Shown: in pieces, positions 48,401-61,400 of the stretch
Position numbering within the stretch: position 1 is the first letter of the stretch
Layout of the letters: each line of letters opens with the position of its first letter
Assembly (NCBI GenBank): GCA_037176885.1
Contig: JAWWNJ010000015.1
Location: 2,463,578 to 2,527,577, forward strand
Length of the DNA: 64,000 bases
Reading direction: 5' to 3'
Source: Favolaschia claudopus
Lineage: Eukaryota > Basidiomycota > Agaricomycetes > Agaricales > Mycenaceae
Translations under genes and position numbers: made by a program
Notes under the pieces: model-generated
What the model was told of the DNA's origin: nothing
Database searches by the model: none
Seen by the model: only the letters and a program-made list of their open reading frames with translations

Positions 48401-48827
48401 CCCACGCTCAAAGCGACGATCGAGGCGGGAGCACCGGCTCCCAAAGTGAATGGGAATGCGCTGCGCCAGTTCCTCAGTCGCCGGGGATCACGAAGGAAGA
48501 GCTGCAGCGGATGCATGAGGCCCATAACCTGAAGGTGGGGGGACATGCAAGCGGACCATGAAAGGCGATCAAGGGTTACAAAGACGAACTCGAGGCTTCC
48601 CTGACCAAGGTGGACGAGTTAAAATGCTGAAGTGGCAGGAAGGCTATGGAGATTCAATATCTCGAATCAGACCAAGACGAAAATTCGGAGCGGGTAACCA
48701 GGTATGGGGTTTCTCTTGAATATGGAATGCAGTTGTTGATGCCGTCTCTAGGTTGCAGGAAGATTTGCAGGCCGCAAACGACAAACTGAAGGCACTTGGT
48801 GTCACCCCAGAACCTGTTTCTGAATGA
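45492..48827 (+). CDS. Long coiled-coil protein, many frame breaks
   Basis: It starts MADPAVEPIPTAADEPNGEV. The N-terminal third is Ala/Pro/Ser/Lys-rich, with AVSTVKAAATKANGAAGG and GTFGAGKVES. The rest is heptad-rich coiled coil, e.g. LVENLETQLKDLRAEKEDAV, IEVLELKESQETAEDERAK, LKQEHASALESTVGSLEKQI and LNLELKATQDDLAKAKANVE. It ends KALGVTPEPVSE with stop at 48825-48827. Reading it needs at least eight single-base frame corrections, most at short runs (for example AAAACCC near 45961, TCTTTCTGCC near 46095, CTTTGAGG near 46922), and one in-frame TAG at 45662. A structural or tethering role such as cytoskeleton or Golgi is possible from the coiled coil alone; I cannot name the family. Confidence 0.68.
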
Positions 48828-49331
48828 GCGGTTCTGTGTCGCATAAATCGGACCAGCACATGCGTTGCCTTCACTGGACTGTTTACATTAGCAGCTTCTC
48901 TTATATTGCCAGGATTTTTGCTCTCGTCTACTACTCTCATCCGGATCGCTATTCTTCGCTTTACCCACCATCCCTCATACCCATTTACTTTTAAATGCTA
49001 TATTGCCGGAACTGAAGGTGGCTTGCTCGTGCATTCCTTGTCAGTCGGGATGAAGAACGGCGGTCCGCACCGTTTTCCCTATTACTGACGATGAGCTCGG
49101 AGTACGGAGTTTCGAGTTGGTTGGCCCTTGAGTAGCTACCATTTGATAAGGGCATCTGTGAGTGTTCACAATAATAAATCACAGGTGAGTGGACGGGAAT
49201 TCAGAATCCCGTCGCTGTTAGTGTTCCAAATGGGGATACCATTGACACTCCCCAAAGACATTAAATTTGTCGTTCGACAGCTTACCTCTTTTCCCTTCCT
49301 CCTTCATCCCACTAATCTTGTTCAACCTGTG
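48828..49331. other. Intergenic region
   Basis: Pyrimidine-rich sequence lies before the YHM2 start, with cttttcccttcctccttc at 49288-49305, as in many fungal leaders. No gene is evident; the open frames present are short and unlike their neighbours. Confidence 0.45.
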
Positions 49332-50719
49332 ATGGCTATTCAAAAGGAGCCAGGCCAAAAGGGCGTCAGCTGGTTCTAACATCGCCGTTGGTAACGTTCG
49401 TCCACTGTTTTTTGACGCGTCGCTGACTTTCATAGGCGCGATTATGAACATGGTGCCTATTTCTTGACACCTCTTAAGCCTCTTGAACTCTGTACTCATG
49501 AATTCCAATTTGCTACTCCGACATGTAGTTCGTGAGTCGGCTTTGAAGCCTATGTTAATACGCGCAGAGGAATTCTAACGAAACGCAGGAGGTTGGCAGA
49601 GTTTTAATCCTAAGGCGGGAGTAAAGGTTAACTCGTGGATAGGTCACCACCCTTGGGTCAACCATTGGAAGTACTCAAGACGCAGATGGCCGCCAATCGG
49701 GACGCAGCCTATGTGGCAGGCTACCAAAGCAGTTTGGGCGCGCGGAGGTGCCGCCGGCTTTTTTCAAGGTTTGATACCATGGGTATGAGACCATTCAGTT
49801 TTGCGAATTTTTTGACATATTTCCCTAGGCATGGATTGAAGCTTCCACTAAGGGTGCGGTCTTAATTTTCACGGCCTCGGAGATAGAAACTGCTACGCTG
49901 GGAATGGGAATCAATCCTGCTGCAGCAGGGCTTCTGGGCGGCATGACTGGTGGTATTGCGCAGGGCGTATGCAACGATGGGTAATTTATGAATAGCTAGC
50001 TACTTGCTGCTCAGGCTGACCCGTTTACAGGATTCACTACATGTATGAAGACGGCTGAGATTACTCGCCAAAAAACGGCCGCCGCCGGGATTAAACCACC
50101 ATCAACCTGGGCTCTATTCATGGACATCTACCGGAAAGAAGGGTTGGCTGGCGTGAACAAGGGCGTCAACGCTGTGCTGTGCGCCAATGCACCAACTGGG
50201 GTTCTCGGTGAATTTTTCTTCTTGCGACTCGTATATATCGTTGCTTATATCTGTGCAAGAATGGGTTTTGCCCGACTAGCTGAGACTGGCATTCGGAGAG
50301 CTCGTGGCCAATCTGACACGGACGTTCTGCGGCCGTGGGACAAGATTTTGGCGTCGTCTATTGGTGGAGCATTGGCAACCTGGAATCAGCCTATTGAAGT
50401 AGTTCGAATTGAGGTGAGTGATGGACTCAAATTCCAAGTATGCTATTCTAACTCTCGTCCAGATGCAATCCATGGTTAAAGACGCCGGCAAAAATCCCAC
50501 CGCCCCGCAAACTCACCGTGTTCAATACTCTTGGTTTTGTTTACAAGGAGAGTGGCATCCGGGGCTTATATCGCGGCGTCACTCCACGCATTGGGCTCGG
50601 CGTTTGGCAGACGATTTGTATGGTTTCATTAACAGACTACGTCAAGATTTGGTTAGTTTCCCTGCTTTCAATTCGCACCTTCTCGACACTCACTCGGTTG
50701 CAGGGTGAAGGGAAAATAG
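49332..50719 (+). CDS. YHM2: Mitochondrial citrate/oxoglutarate carrier YHM2
   Basis: Exchanges citrate for oxoglutarate across the inner mitochondrial membrane and supports cytosolic NADPH. It starts MAIQKEPGQKGVSW. Key segments match yeast Yhm2 closely: [124 protein letters not shown]. The end is VKIWVKGK with stop at 50717-50719. Five or more single-base errors break the frame: extra T near 49374, extra G near 49656, extra G near 49705, extra G near 49964 and a missing G near 50176, plus one near 50505. Spliced length would be about 310 residues, normal for the family. Confidence 0.88.
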
Positions 50720-51075
50720 AAGCGCTGCAACGCGCTGTTTCTTGGAGAGATAATTTTTGCTACCACCTATTAGAATAAGATATTTGCTAAAGTTGTAATT
50801 CACAATGGCCGTATTTTTTTGAGGTCAATGGACTGGGGAGGATTCCCGACTATAGTCGGAATTCCCGATCGACAGCCCGACGGATGTGGGAAGGTTGTGA
50901 CCCGAAGTAAATATGTGACGCGTCGGCTTCATTCCACCCGCCTGCCGGACTTGAGGGTGTCTCGCAGAATCTACAGAGCTCTTGGACACCAACTGGACAC
51001 TGTCATGGCTTCCAAACCGCATCCTCTTCTGTGCGCGTCCTATTGCTTGTCGGAGAAGATAATACTGAATTGAGG
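50720..51075. other. Intergenic region
   Basis: It lies between YHM2 and the Mpv17 gene. It has a T-rich run at 50814-50820. No gene is supported, though short open frames cross it. Confidence 0.4.
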
Positions 51076-52045
51076 ATGCAAGAACGAGTTACCTTCAGCA
51101 ACTCGCTGTTCACCCGCTGAGGACCAAGGCAATCACCACTGCTACCTTATGCTTCCTCCAAGAAGTGCTCACCTCGCCCGTCTGAAATTTCTGGTTTGAC
51201 CCTCGTTTCGCCTAGGTGCTTGGATCCAACATTGCGAAGATGCCTGTTCAGCGGCCTAAGCCAGATGCCCCCGTCCTCTTCCACTTATTGGCCCGCTCGC
51301 ACGTCGACTTGCGTGCTCTCAAGATGGCGATTTACGGCTTCTTAGTCTCAGCTCCATTGTCCCACTTCCTCGTCGGGCTGCTTCAGAAGGCTTTCGCCGG
51401 CAAGACGGGAACGAGTGCCAAGATAGGCCAGATCGTCGCAAACAATCTACTGGTCGCCCCGGTCCAGACGACTGCGTACTTAGCCTCCATGGGCCATCAT
51501 CTCAGGCGCCAAGTCCGTCGACGAAGTTGTCAACACCATTAAAGCAGGTTTTTTTTAGTGTTATTCGTATCACTTGGATTACCAGGTACTGCAGTTTCGA
51601 TTTCACAGCATTGTGCGACATAGTAATGATTCTCTACTAGCCCCGATTGCTCTCACCGTCGCGCAAAGGTTCATCCCTGTGGAGGTATGTTAGAATTTTA
51701 CTTCAAATGATCAGGATTGAGCATCATTCTAGCTCTGGGTTCCTTTCTTCAATGCTGTTCAATTCGTGCTTGGGGTAAGAACGATCTCTTGTTCTTCCGC
51801 GCCTTTATGCTAATGTGTGGAATAAAAAGACATATTTCAACGCGAGAGTGAAACAGATGCGTTTGGCCGCTCTCGCAAAGAAGGCTGAGAAAGAGAAGGA
51901 GAAAAGCAAGACTAAAAAGGGTCTCTCCGAATTCTGGTTGCATCTTATGTATGTATGTTTCAGGGATTTTATAATCGAGGAGATTATTGTACATCCGACA
52001 CAGTCAGAGATCCAAGAGGAGGGTCTTGCTGGTAACGCTGCCTAA
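51076..52045 (+). CDS. Mpv17/PMP22 family membrane protein
   Basis: A small multi-pass protein of the mitochondrial inner membrane or peroxisome. Clear segments: QQLAVHPLRTKAITTATLCF, LQEVLTS, the main exon at 51216-51500 with ALKMAIYGFLVSAPLSHFLV, GLLQKAFAGKTGTSAKIGQI and NNLLVAPVQTTAYLASM, then SVDEVVNTIKAGFF, SPIALTVAQRFIPVE, LWVPFFNAVQFVLG, and a Lys/Glu-rich tail (ALAKKAEKEKEKSKTKK). The WVPFFN block is the family signature. Two homopolymer insertions break the frame: GGG for GG at 51491-51493 and eight T for seven at 51549-51556. The first exon and the end after the Lys-rich tail are uncertain. Confidence 0.82.
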
Positions 52046-52475
52046 CCCCTTACATCATCCGTCTCCGCTACTTGCTCGAGGACCTCGGTTTCCAGCCGCC
52101 AGCCGCTTAGAGCGTATGTCCCAGGACAGACTATCCATATCTTTGGTATTACGCGGCTTGACTCCAAGGTTGCAAGGTCACCTCGATAAGTTAGTCGGCC
52201 TGTGTAAGCAGGGGGGTTGAAGGTCTCTGCAGACATGGCTTAGATCGCAACCCTGACAAGTGTGAATATCAGCAGAGCTTACGGAGGACAAAGCGCGGAA
52301 TCCGCTGAAAATTTCAGCACGATCGGCACGTATGTGTCGGCGAGTAGTTCCGGACAGTCAGAGTCACAGGAACGTGAAGAGGGCTAAACCAAAAGTGAGA
52401 TCGTTTGTTGTGTGAGCACAAGATCGAATGCAAACCCTTGAACGAAATTATGAGTGATAGGCGCTTCTTCCTGCG
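52046..52475. other. Convergent intergenic region
   Basis: 3' flank between the Mpv17 gene and TRS85. I see nothing supportable in it. Confidence 0.4.
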
Positions 52476-55400
52476 TCACAACAGTCGGGTCATTTCCGTG
52501 TTCCATTCACTCAGTCGAATGGCGTCGAGGACCTCGACCTTTTGGCGTTGGGTTTCAGCATACATACTCCGCTTTACTTTCGCATTTTCAGCGTCGTCGA
52601 TGATCTCTTTCAAGGCTGCATGTCCCGCCCCTAGGGTGATCCCAGACACAAATGTATGGCCGCGGCGGTTCTGCTCAGGAACTCTCCAGAAGACCACAAA
52701 GTCGACGGAATCGGGGTTGTGAAGCGGGAAAATAGAGGGGAAAGAATGCGGCGGGATGTGGGGATGAAGATTCGCTACGTGTCTTAGAGTGTTGTGGTAC
52801 GTCGCCCACTCTCAATGAATTGGCGAGCAGCTGCTGGAGCGAGTCGATTTGGCACCTCCATCTAAGACGAGAGTTCAGCTGCTTGTTCCACCTAAATTTA
52901 GAACGTCCCACCTGGGTTACATGACTGTATAGGATGTCGACAGGAGGAGGGAGCTGAATGCTCAACATCTCTGCCCTGTAGAACATCATCCAGCTTGCTG
53001 CGAACGAAATCGAACGTTTTAGTCGACTCCGAACCGTTTGTCAGCGACTTGCACCGAAAAATGAGCGAGTCGATTGCGATGGGGCTAGTGCGCCACTACA
53101 GAAGGCACGTCAGTGGTATGAAGACAGTATTCAGCACGGACTCACAAGTAAGGTTCCGCTGTGGGATCACATTTCCATTTGGGACTCAGTGCGGTAAATT
53201 GTTCCAGGTGTAATCGAATGCGAGCCTGATACATTCTCCACTTCCAGATTAACCATGAGGAGATGCTCTGTGGAATCACAAGGGATGGCGCTGGCAGAGA
53301 TGTCTAGATGGGTCGGACGTCGTAATACTGGGTTGCTCGAGAGGTATGGGAAAGAGTCTGCCTCGTCCTAGGAGTAACCCGTCAGAAGCAAATTGGCAGG
53401 AGGATATTCGCAAAGGACTTGCCTCGCGATATATGAACAATAAATTAAGTTCCCGTTCCCCTACTCTCCCAGCCGTGAAACTCTACCGAGACTTCGATAC
53501 TGTCGCCGGGCTGCAACGCCATGGCAAAGCGATACGGCGGCGGCAGAGAAAGTGAATTGCTTGAACGAACTACGTCCTTGTCAAAGGAGGCATCTGTATT
53601 TAATGAGGTTAACGATTTGGTTGGTTCGCAACATATCTTGTCATACCGTCATCGTTCGCCTCATCAGATACCCACAGACTCGTCTTCAGGACCAGCGACC
53701 ATCACACCTCGCCGATGAGCTTTGTCCCGCGGTTTGCGAACCAAAGCCGCAATGATTTGGTCTCGCCTTCCCCCAGCGCTAGATGCTGGTCGTCCACAAA
53801 ATTGACCAGTAATTATGGGTGGCTTCTACAATGTCTATTGAAAGCATCACATCGGAGCGTAGGTTGGATTTTGGCGCTGGGGCGGGTGTGTTATGCAGTC
53901 TCTTCCCGCGGAAAGCAAGAGACCTCAGTATTGGGTAAGAGGGGAAAGAAAATCGTAGGCAGCGTGTGTAAGCGTGAGTTTGGTGGGGCGGGAGGACTTG
54001 ACACCGATGGAAACCTTTTGCATCCAATTAGAAATATCACTGGGACGAGCGCGAGGACCTACTGTACGAGATTCCCGTGCCGCCAAAGTCAGTTCTTCAA
54101 TGACTTCGATGTCGAGGGAGGATTTCGAAGTGGACGCATCTTCCGAGTCCGACTCTTCAACAATGATCGTGACATTGGTAAGATTCACTTCTGCGTCCAG
54201 TGGATTTCGGATCAAGAGATCAACAAAAAACATTTCTGCAAGCAAAAAAAAAAAAAAGGTGAACCACAGATCTGTGTGTTGACGCAACTCGTACCATCGA
54301 CGACAACCTTGCCTGTCTTCACAAGACTTGCGGAGCTACACGTCTCTTGCAGAATTTGATCCATTCCTCCTCTCGACTCTGCCATTCTGCTTCCTCATCT
54401 TGCTGACTCGCCCGAGGTAGGCGTAAGCGAGTTTGAGTGGGCAAGGTAAACGTAAAAGGGAGTTTAAGGTCTAGATTTGCCACTCGTCGCCGGCAGTGGA
54501 CTTGTAATGCTGCCACGAGAATTTAGCCCACACGAATCAAGACAGCAGAGACCATTTGTACCGCAAAGGCGACTCGGAAATCATCCAGAAAGACCTTATC
54601 GGTCCCCGATAGCGGAGTTGTCGTCACTGGGCACTATTTGTGACCGAAGAGGATGTGAAGATGAACGAAGGAGACCCAGGAAATACTGGATAGCCCCGGC
54701 CACGTCCCGGTCGTATAAAGCAGCCGTCCTGAAAGCCCTATGATGAGACGATTGAGACTACACCAGATTTTATATGAGAGTAGATACCAAGTGGGTGCTC
54801 AATTCCAGACAATATGGCGTCAAGACCACTTTCATCTGAAGAAGAACGACCTTCGGAATTCCAAAAAGACGGTGATAGCTCCTTTGATGGCCGGATTTTG
54901 TACAGGGCGTGCGCTTTTTTGAGGAAATACATGGTCAATGGTTTCTTGAGTAGATGTTTATTCTAGATTCCAACAAAAAGCTGTGAACCTTACAACACCG
55001 CATTTCTCCAACCTATTTGCCGCTGACAGATACCACAGAGGCTGCTCGCCGTCTAGCCGCCTTCTTGGCGTCTGAGTAATGCAGCATGCGCAAGGAGCAG
55101 TGCCGCAGGTGGTTCTTCTGCCTGTTTTCTTGGTCAAAATCCTGTTTGAACCGAAAGAACGTCAAACATACCATTTCCTGCTGCCCAGACCAGCCATCGC
55201 TCCGCTTCTAAAATGCCGCCCAAGAATTCTGCATTGTCTATCCCAATTTTCCCAGCGAACTGCGTAAGAGAGAGCTCGGAGCTGAGCCTGAGCGTTAGGT
55301 GCAGATCCGGAACTGAGGCTGGACAATGCCTGGGCAACGTGCAAAGGAATGGCGGGAGAGGGTGCTGATGAAGAGGGAGCATATCCTGGAACGGGATGAG

Positions 55401-56813
55401 ACGCGTCGCATAAAACACTCCCGTACGTACTGATCCTCCCTTGCCCTCTTTGCGTAAAGCTTCCCAGACGACGACAGCCAATCTGAAATCGCCGAGTATT
55501 GTCGCAAACTCTGCTAATCGACGTTGTTGAGACGGTGGAGCTGGCCCCCTGCAGCGCCGCCAGTTATGACGGAGGACCCGTTATATGTGCTTGCCCGGGA
55601 AAGTGACGACGAGGATACATGAGTTGGAGCCGGAGATGGAGAAGGAGACCCGAACAAGCGCCGCGTAGACGAAAATAATCGTGAAGGAAGCCGACGATTT
55701 GAAGAAAACTAGACATCAAGTCAGGGTTAGCTAATGAGATAGAACAAACGTACATTTTCATTCCACTCCACAACGCACTTTTCATCCAAGGGATCAAACT
55801 CATTACCAAGAATTCCCGAGTGAACCTGGCAGTCTGTTGGATATCCTTGTCGCTCATTCTCAGAGTATTCAACGCGCCGGGTGCAGGGGTGTTGGGTGTT
55901 GGCGGAGGTATACCGAGGGCACTCGGTTCAGGAGAGTCCGACGATGGAGGCGGTGGAAGTCTTGGGATGAGTGCAGGGACAGGGACGGGGGGAGGGGGTG
56001 GGCTCGGGAGGGCAAGGGGAAGAAGGTAGCTGTTGAGGCCAAATTGTTTCTTGACGGCATTGTATAGCGCACCTGCTCTAACAAGAAGGTCGGGAGATAT
56101 ACTGGAGAGAATGTCTCGACGTACTCTTCATCGGAAAAGGGCGAATTTTGAGGGTGGATGATGAGGGTGTATCGGAGGAACGATGGGTCGACCCATGACG
56201 AAGTTCAATGGCCCGCGAATGGAGAGCAGTTATTGCTTGCAATGGATTCGGTGCAGTTGTCGATACGCGAATATGACTAGAGGAAGTGTTGAGGAAATGG
56301 ACGCAATACTCATGGGTTCCACATACGCGCGACAGGATGGTTCCAACCTTCGTCTTGGATGGTACATGATCGCCTTCAGGAACCAGCGCTTGAGTTCATC
56401 CCACCATGGACTACGAGACGAGTCCTTTTCTCCGAGTTTCTCTAGGTCTTGCAGCCACTTGGCGCAGCGGTTCACTATGCGTGCCCCAATCCAATCAATG
56501 GTACGTTCGGCGCGCTGATGCTCATCCTCTTTGCATGCTGTCTCTATTTCGGATAGACTGGAAAATCGTAGGCCAAACGAAGCGTGAGGAACGGATGTCA
56601 AGGAGGTTGTCCGTGTGGTAACTGGTAGTTTCGGTTGACTTGAGCCTGTTTCCCGAGAAATATTGAATTACCTTGCGGCAGCGGCGAGAAGGACTGCAAG
56701 ATGTGGGGTAATGGCGGCAGAAGTGAAGATTTAGAAGCTGCACAAGGTCTGAGAAGACAATATACATATGTGAGGGCCTGAGCGACGATGGAAGAGCCGG
56801 CATACGTCGCGGC
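52476..56813 (-). CDS. TRS85: TRAPPIII subunit TRS85/TRAPPC8
   Basis: Directs the TRAPPIII exchange factor for the Rab Ypt1 in autophagy and Golgi traffic. It starts MPALPSSLRPSHM at 56813. Family segments in order: SLLPPLPHILQSFSPLPQ; VPHASFGLRFSSLSEIETAC; QRAERTIDWIGARIVNRCAK; a Pro-rich loop; LRMSDKDIQQTARFTREFLV; VWEALRKEGKGG; EFLGGILEAERWLVWAAG; FLKKAHALYKIRPSKELSPS; LDAILSGIEHPLG; LDLKLPFTFTLPTQTRLRLP; FFVDLLIRNPLDAEVNLTNV; LAFRGKRLHNTPAPAPKSNL. The end is IRLSEWNTEMTRLL. Frame breaks occur near 56731 (one A missing in an A run on the coding strand), near 55783 (one G missing in PWM-EK) and elsewhere. A 13-base T tract at 54256-54244 is the polypyrimidine tract of the intron before FFVDLL. 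Confidence 0.85.
54244..54256 (-). repeat. Poly(T)13 tract in TRS85 intron
   Basis: Thirteen A on the plus strand read as T on the coding strand, ending in GCTTGCAG just before the exon that starts EMFFVDLL. Confidence 0.9.
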
Positions 56814-56976
56814 GGTCGAGACTCGGACGCGTAGCGTAGATTTACAAACAACCGGCAACAAATTCGTTCCAATCTCTTGTTCTTTTCAAACTACAAGGTA
56901 CATGTACATACACGCATAGAACATCATCGTAAAGTCAACTGCAACTGCACAACGTGCAATTCGTACACTACTGTCA

Positions 56977-57877
56977 TCACCAGTCGCCTCCACCGCCATC
57001 ATCACCACCACCGCCCTACACGATTAAGATCGTCAGGACAATGACCAGCAATGCAGAGAGCGCAGTGAAGAGAAACAAATGCTTACATCGTCCCCGCCGA
57101 ATCATCCATTGCCTCGCCGAGTAAGAGCCCACCTGTGGATGCGTCAACATCCGCAAATTGCAACGGAAACAACAGTGCATACCTGCCCAAACCGCCCAAC
57201 AACGGCATGGCGAGTCCTCCGCCACCGAATCCAGATCTCCTGTGAAGGAAATGAGCACAAGACAGTGAACAAAGATGTATACACGTACTGCTGCTGCTGA
57301 GGGGCGTATTGTTGACCGTATTGAGGTGCGCCGTACTGTGGGGCATATGAGCTTGTTGTTGAGCATACATCTGCTGCTGTTGATACATGGCTGCTTGTCG
57401 AGCCATTTGCTCCTGGTGTTGGCGTTCTCGCAGCTAAATCGTGTTCTATGCCGGAATCCCCTGCGAACCGACGATTGGACTCACCGCTAGCATCTGCTGT
57501 CTCTGTTCGGCCTTGTGGCGTCGCTCCTGCTCACGTTCCTCCTCAGTACCCACAACTTTGTTCTTGAGCTTCCCCAAAAAGCCTTGCTTTTTCTTGGGGG
57601 CACCCATCCGAGCTGCAGAGGAGCCGCCTGATGGACCGGGGGAACCTGGACCAGGAGAAGATACGGGAGGGGTTGGCGGAGCACTATACTGGGGGGTTTT
57701 CTGGTCTGAAAGATGTGCCTTTTCCCGGGCCTCTGGGTGTTCTCGGAGATACTGCTCGTCCTCAAGCGGTGAACCCAGATGGAGCGCGGAGGATTCGCCT
57801 TAGTATCGACATAGAACGTCGCATTGGAATTTGGGTCGCGTTGGGAGATCCAACCCGTAGGGTAGTGGGCGGTCCAT
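56977..57877 (-). CDS. WW-domain protein with Gln- and Gly-rich tail
   Basis: It starts MDRPLPYGW. A single WW domain spans about residues 3-36: GWISQRDPNSNATFYVDTKA then NPPRSIWVH, with the two Trp and the central Tyr in place. Then come EDEQYLREHPEAREKAHLSD, a Pro/Ser linker, a basic patch (APKKKQGFLGKLKNKVVG), a charged helix, a Gln/Met-rich stretch (MARQAAMYQQQQMYAQQQ), Gly-rich blocks (MPLLGGLG...GGLLLGEAMDD) and the end GGGGDDGGGGDW with stop at 56977-56979. WW domains bind Pro-rich partners; the role of this fungal protein is unknown. Two frame breaks: an extra base in GGGTTGG near 57852 and a missing C near 57768. Confidence 0.8.
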
Positions 57878-58405
57878 GATGATGAGATTACGCTGCTGTG
57901 AGGGAGCCGGTTCTTATACTGCGCCAAGACGCGATCAGATGGTCCAAGGCTGTGTTCACAGTATCTCGCCACTTTTGGCTAATCAGAAGCCAGAGCGCCT
58001 TGGCACTGTTGACGGAGGTTGACGGAACGAACGGTCTACATGAGAAGACTCTGGGATGGAGAGCTGTGGCTGCTGCGGACACGATGGCGTCGGCGTCGGA
58101 GTGGGGTCGGAGAGTCAGGGAAATTCAGAGATTGGTTCTACTTCACTCTGCATTCGCGATAAGTGGAAAGCTCGCCCGTCTCTATCAGATAAACTATCAG
58201 GCCAGGATCTGAAGAGATGACGGTTTGACGTTCGCTTATTTTATTTCCCGAATAGGCCGAAGAGGTAGTATTGCCTTGTTTGGCAAAGCCGTCTCCGCTT
58301 TGTCCCAAGCTTCCCGTCTTCCCCGTCTAATTCACTGTGACTAGAGTGGCACACCGTGTGTCCTGGTTAATACTCCCTGATAGTTCTAGCTAATATCTAG
58401 ATAGG
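57878..58405. other. Divergent intergenic region
   Basis: It lies between the WW-domain gene and the YEATS2-like gene. I see no gene or clear promoter element in it. Confidence 0.4.
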
Positions 58406-61400
58406 ATGCCAAATACACCTACAGAGTTAGATCTCGTTCCCTCCCTGTGCTGCAAAAGTTCCAAACTCATCTTTTAGGCATGTAGATCAGATTCCAAAAC
58501 TTGAATCCGAATACGAGGAGTCAGATCCTGAATGCTCGTCAAGCGATTCCGACGTCGACTGGGACGCCGACGATGAATATCGCAAGACTTGTGGCCGATA
58601 TTACTCCTAGAAATTGGTCTACAAGAACGTCTGCTGCAAACTATAGAGTCACGTATTCAGTGGGGCTTTGCGTTGCAGGAATCCTTGAACAGCGGTTCGT
58701 CTTTCTTACCAAATCATTGCTTGCTTTCTTCCTCAAACTCGCCACCACAGACTCAAATGACAATGTCCAAGCGTCAGACTTCAAAACTGCGGCTTTGGAC
58801 GCACTCTCCGCTATTGACGCACCCATGCAAGTCATCTTTAAGCGAGAGGAACCTGCCCCGGTTGCGGATACCCGTTTCGCAAAGAGGCTACGCAAAAAAA
58901 CCACCCGTACGCAACGAGCTAGCAAAAGAAAATGGCAAATTTCTGTATATCCACCTTGAAGGCAGCACCGAACCAAGTATCCTACGTTGTCTATGTGTCT
59001 GCGGACGGATTTCATGGCATTGCAAGGCTTGTTCAACCATGCCCGCGTGACGCACGCCCTCGGATGACCTCGCATGACGAATGTGTACGCCATTGTGCAT
59101 GTAAACTGGAAGAGGGTGCAGGGTGGGCCGGTGGACTTCAGTGATCTTGAATCTGGAGTTGAAGTTGGCGCGGCGACGGGTGGAGTAATGGCGGGTCTGT
59201 GACTCTTTTCGAGCAGGCAGTGATTGAGGACGAGGATCCTGATTTCGAAAGTCTGAATCGCACTCTTGGTATTCACGCAGACACGCCAGCGCTCGCTGGT
59301 TTCTTCGCAAGGCGCCAGTACGGCGTGGAATTGTGGTTTCGGGATCCTGATGCAATTGTCGACATTGACGGACTAGAGGAAACCCCGAATACTAGACCAC
59401 GGTGGCGAATGCCCTTTTCTCATCGAAGTATGTACAGGGATGAACCATTACTGATACCTAATACGACCCACTGTCCGCCATCGTCATCCGAAACCAGCCT
59501 CCACCAACTCTGCCAGTGATTCCTCTACCTCGAGTCTCTCCACCAACTTGCTACCAAACCCCAGCTCCCGCTTTCACATGGCCACTCGCATCATTGTTAC
59601 GGATCGTAGTCTGTGGTTGTCGCCCGGTATGCCCTTTATTCCTCGTTTGTTCCTCTACCGACTCTACTTTTCCAGAGCAGCGCCTCGGCCATGACACGCA
59701 CAAATGGATGATATCTGTTGATGCACCTTCCTATGTCTCTCAATTTGTTCGTCCTCCCCAATTTTTTTGACCTCTCCGCAGGCATACCACATCACAACTA
59801 TACTCCTCAGTCTCAAAGTCTCTCACCTACTGAATCTCTTACGACCACTGCGCCACCTTTCGCCGTGATCGGGATTGCCCACGCGCCTTTCCTTGCCCGC
59901 ATTGAGCTTGCATTCAGCAGCACAACAGTCAATGGCCAGCCTCAAAAGGTCGTCCTTGAGCACTGGGTGAGGTAGGTCTTTTTCTCTCGTCTTTGGTCTC
60001 CTTGCCGCTGACTGTGCAGCTAGATCGCATGAAGAGCACCAGCGTTTGCACACGGCGAAGAGCAGATTGTTGACGTCGAGCTTGATCGTGGGACCCTGTT
60101 CTTGCCATTACGAAGTGGGTATCTCTCACCCAGTGCACGGGTTTTGTGGGATATGGGATTGGAGAAGGAGCGACAATACACCTGTAGAAAACACGAGCGA
60201 GGTGCTTGTACCGGATCCTGGTCATGCTTCTGCTAAGGACGGACGGAAAACACGTAATGCGATTCCGAAGGTCAAAATACTTGGCAGTATGTCGCCGTCT
60301 TACCAGTCGCTCCCCAGACTGATGTACGATCAGGTTGGCAGGATGTTTGAAGAAGTTGGTAGAACGGTTCCCTTTGACGCTTTCTAAACATCAAAGGCGG
60401 TAAACGCCCGGTTCCTGCGCTTCCGTACAAGCTGGTAGAGAATCCTGCGCAATTTTCCGCTCTCGTCATGGGACGGAAAAAGGCCGTCGAGGTCCGTTTT
60501 TTCGGCGCTATATTTGTCACAGGCTCATGGTATCGCAGTGGGGTCGCGCCATGGCTATGCGAGAGGCCTATGCTGACGCAGTTCTGAATGGATTGACAGA
60601 AGATAAGACTGAGCTTTGCACGGCAGACGTGTTTTCATGGCTTCACACCCATGGTTATTTTCCTAAAGGCACAACAACAATCAAGAAGGAACAAGCCCAG
60701 CAAACACTCAAAACCGGACTGTGCAGAATCTGCGGACTTTCTTATCGATTCATACCATTGTCAGCGAGCCGGGTGCGTTGAAGGCGATCCGCGATCGTTT
60801 GGAGCTCTCGAAGAGGGATTTGTTTGTTGTATCGCTCCGTCGGAGTGGCAGATGAAGCGTTTGCCCATGATTGACATCCGGCCGCCTCCTGCCTCGGCGA
60901 CAGCGAGTTGGGTCCACCGAAGGCCCACCGGCCCTAATTGTACCACTCAATCCTCCAGTTTCTGCTCAGTTGTACACCAGGAGACCAGGACATCGCGATG
61001 GTGACTGGAGCTCCCGTGCCGACTCTCTCCTGGCTGTCTCAAATCCAAACCTCGTCAACGCAGTTCGCCCGTGTTGTATCGGTGCTGAAACTGAAGTCGT
61101 TTACGGATCCCCCACCGCCCTCCTCCTCAGCTTTGCCTCTATTTCCCATCAACCCCGCCCTTTCGGCCGCCGAAATCCAAGTCGACGTCGCAACTTACGC
61201 AATGCTAGCGGTACTCGCCAAGTGTTTTTTGCGTGCCGTTGTAACCAGTGGTCTCGACATGGCTTCGCGAGATAGGCACCGTGCATTGGTGCAGCCCGAT
61301 GGTCGTCCAAGGCGCCAAACAGCTCTTGCAGACTTATACAACGATCGCGAACGAAGAATGCTTACACCGTCCACATATTTGTCGTGGCGTTGCGACAAGA

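Noticed and set aside
45492..52045. Block of pseudogenes created by a mutational process
   Set aside because: The changes are single-base indels in homopolymers, not C-to-T changes as in repeat-induced mutation, and they extend over unrelated essential genes; sequencing error is simpler.
54244..54256. Poly(A) tract as sign of a retroposed gene
   Set aside because: It sits directly before a splice acceptor on the minus strand and is the polypyrimidine tract of a TRS85 intron.
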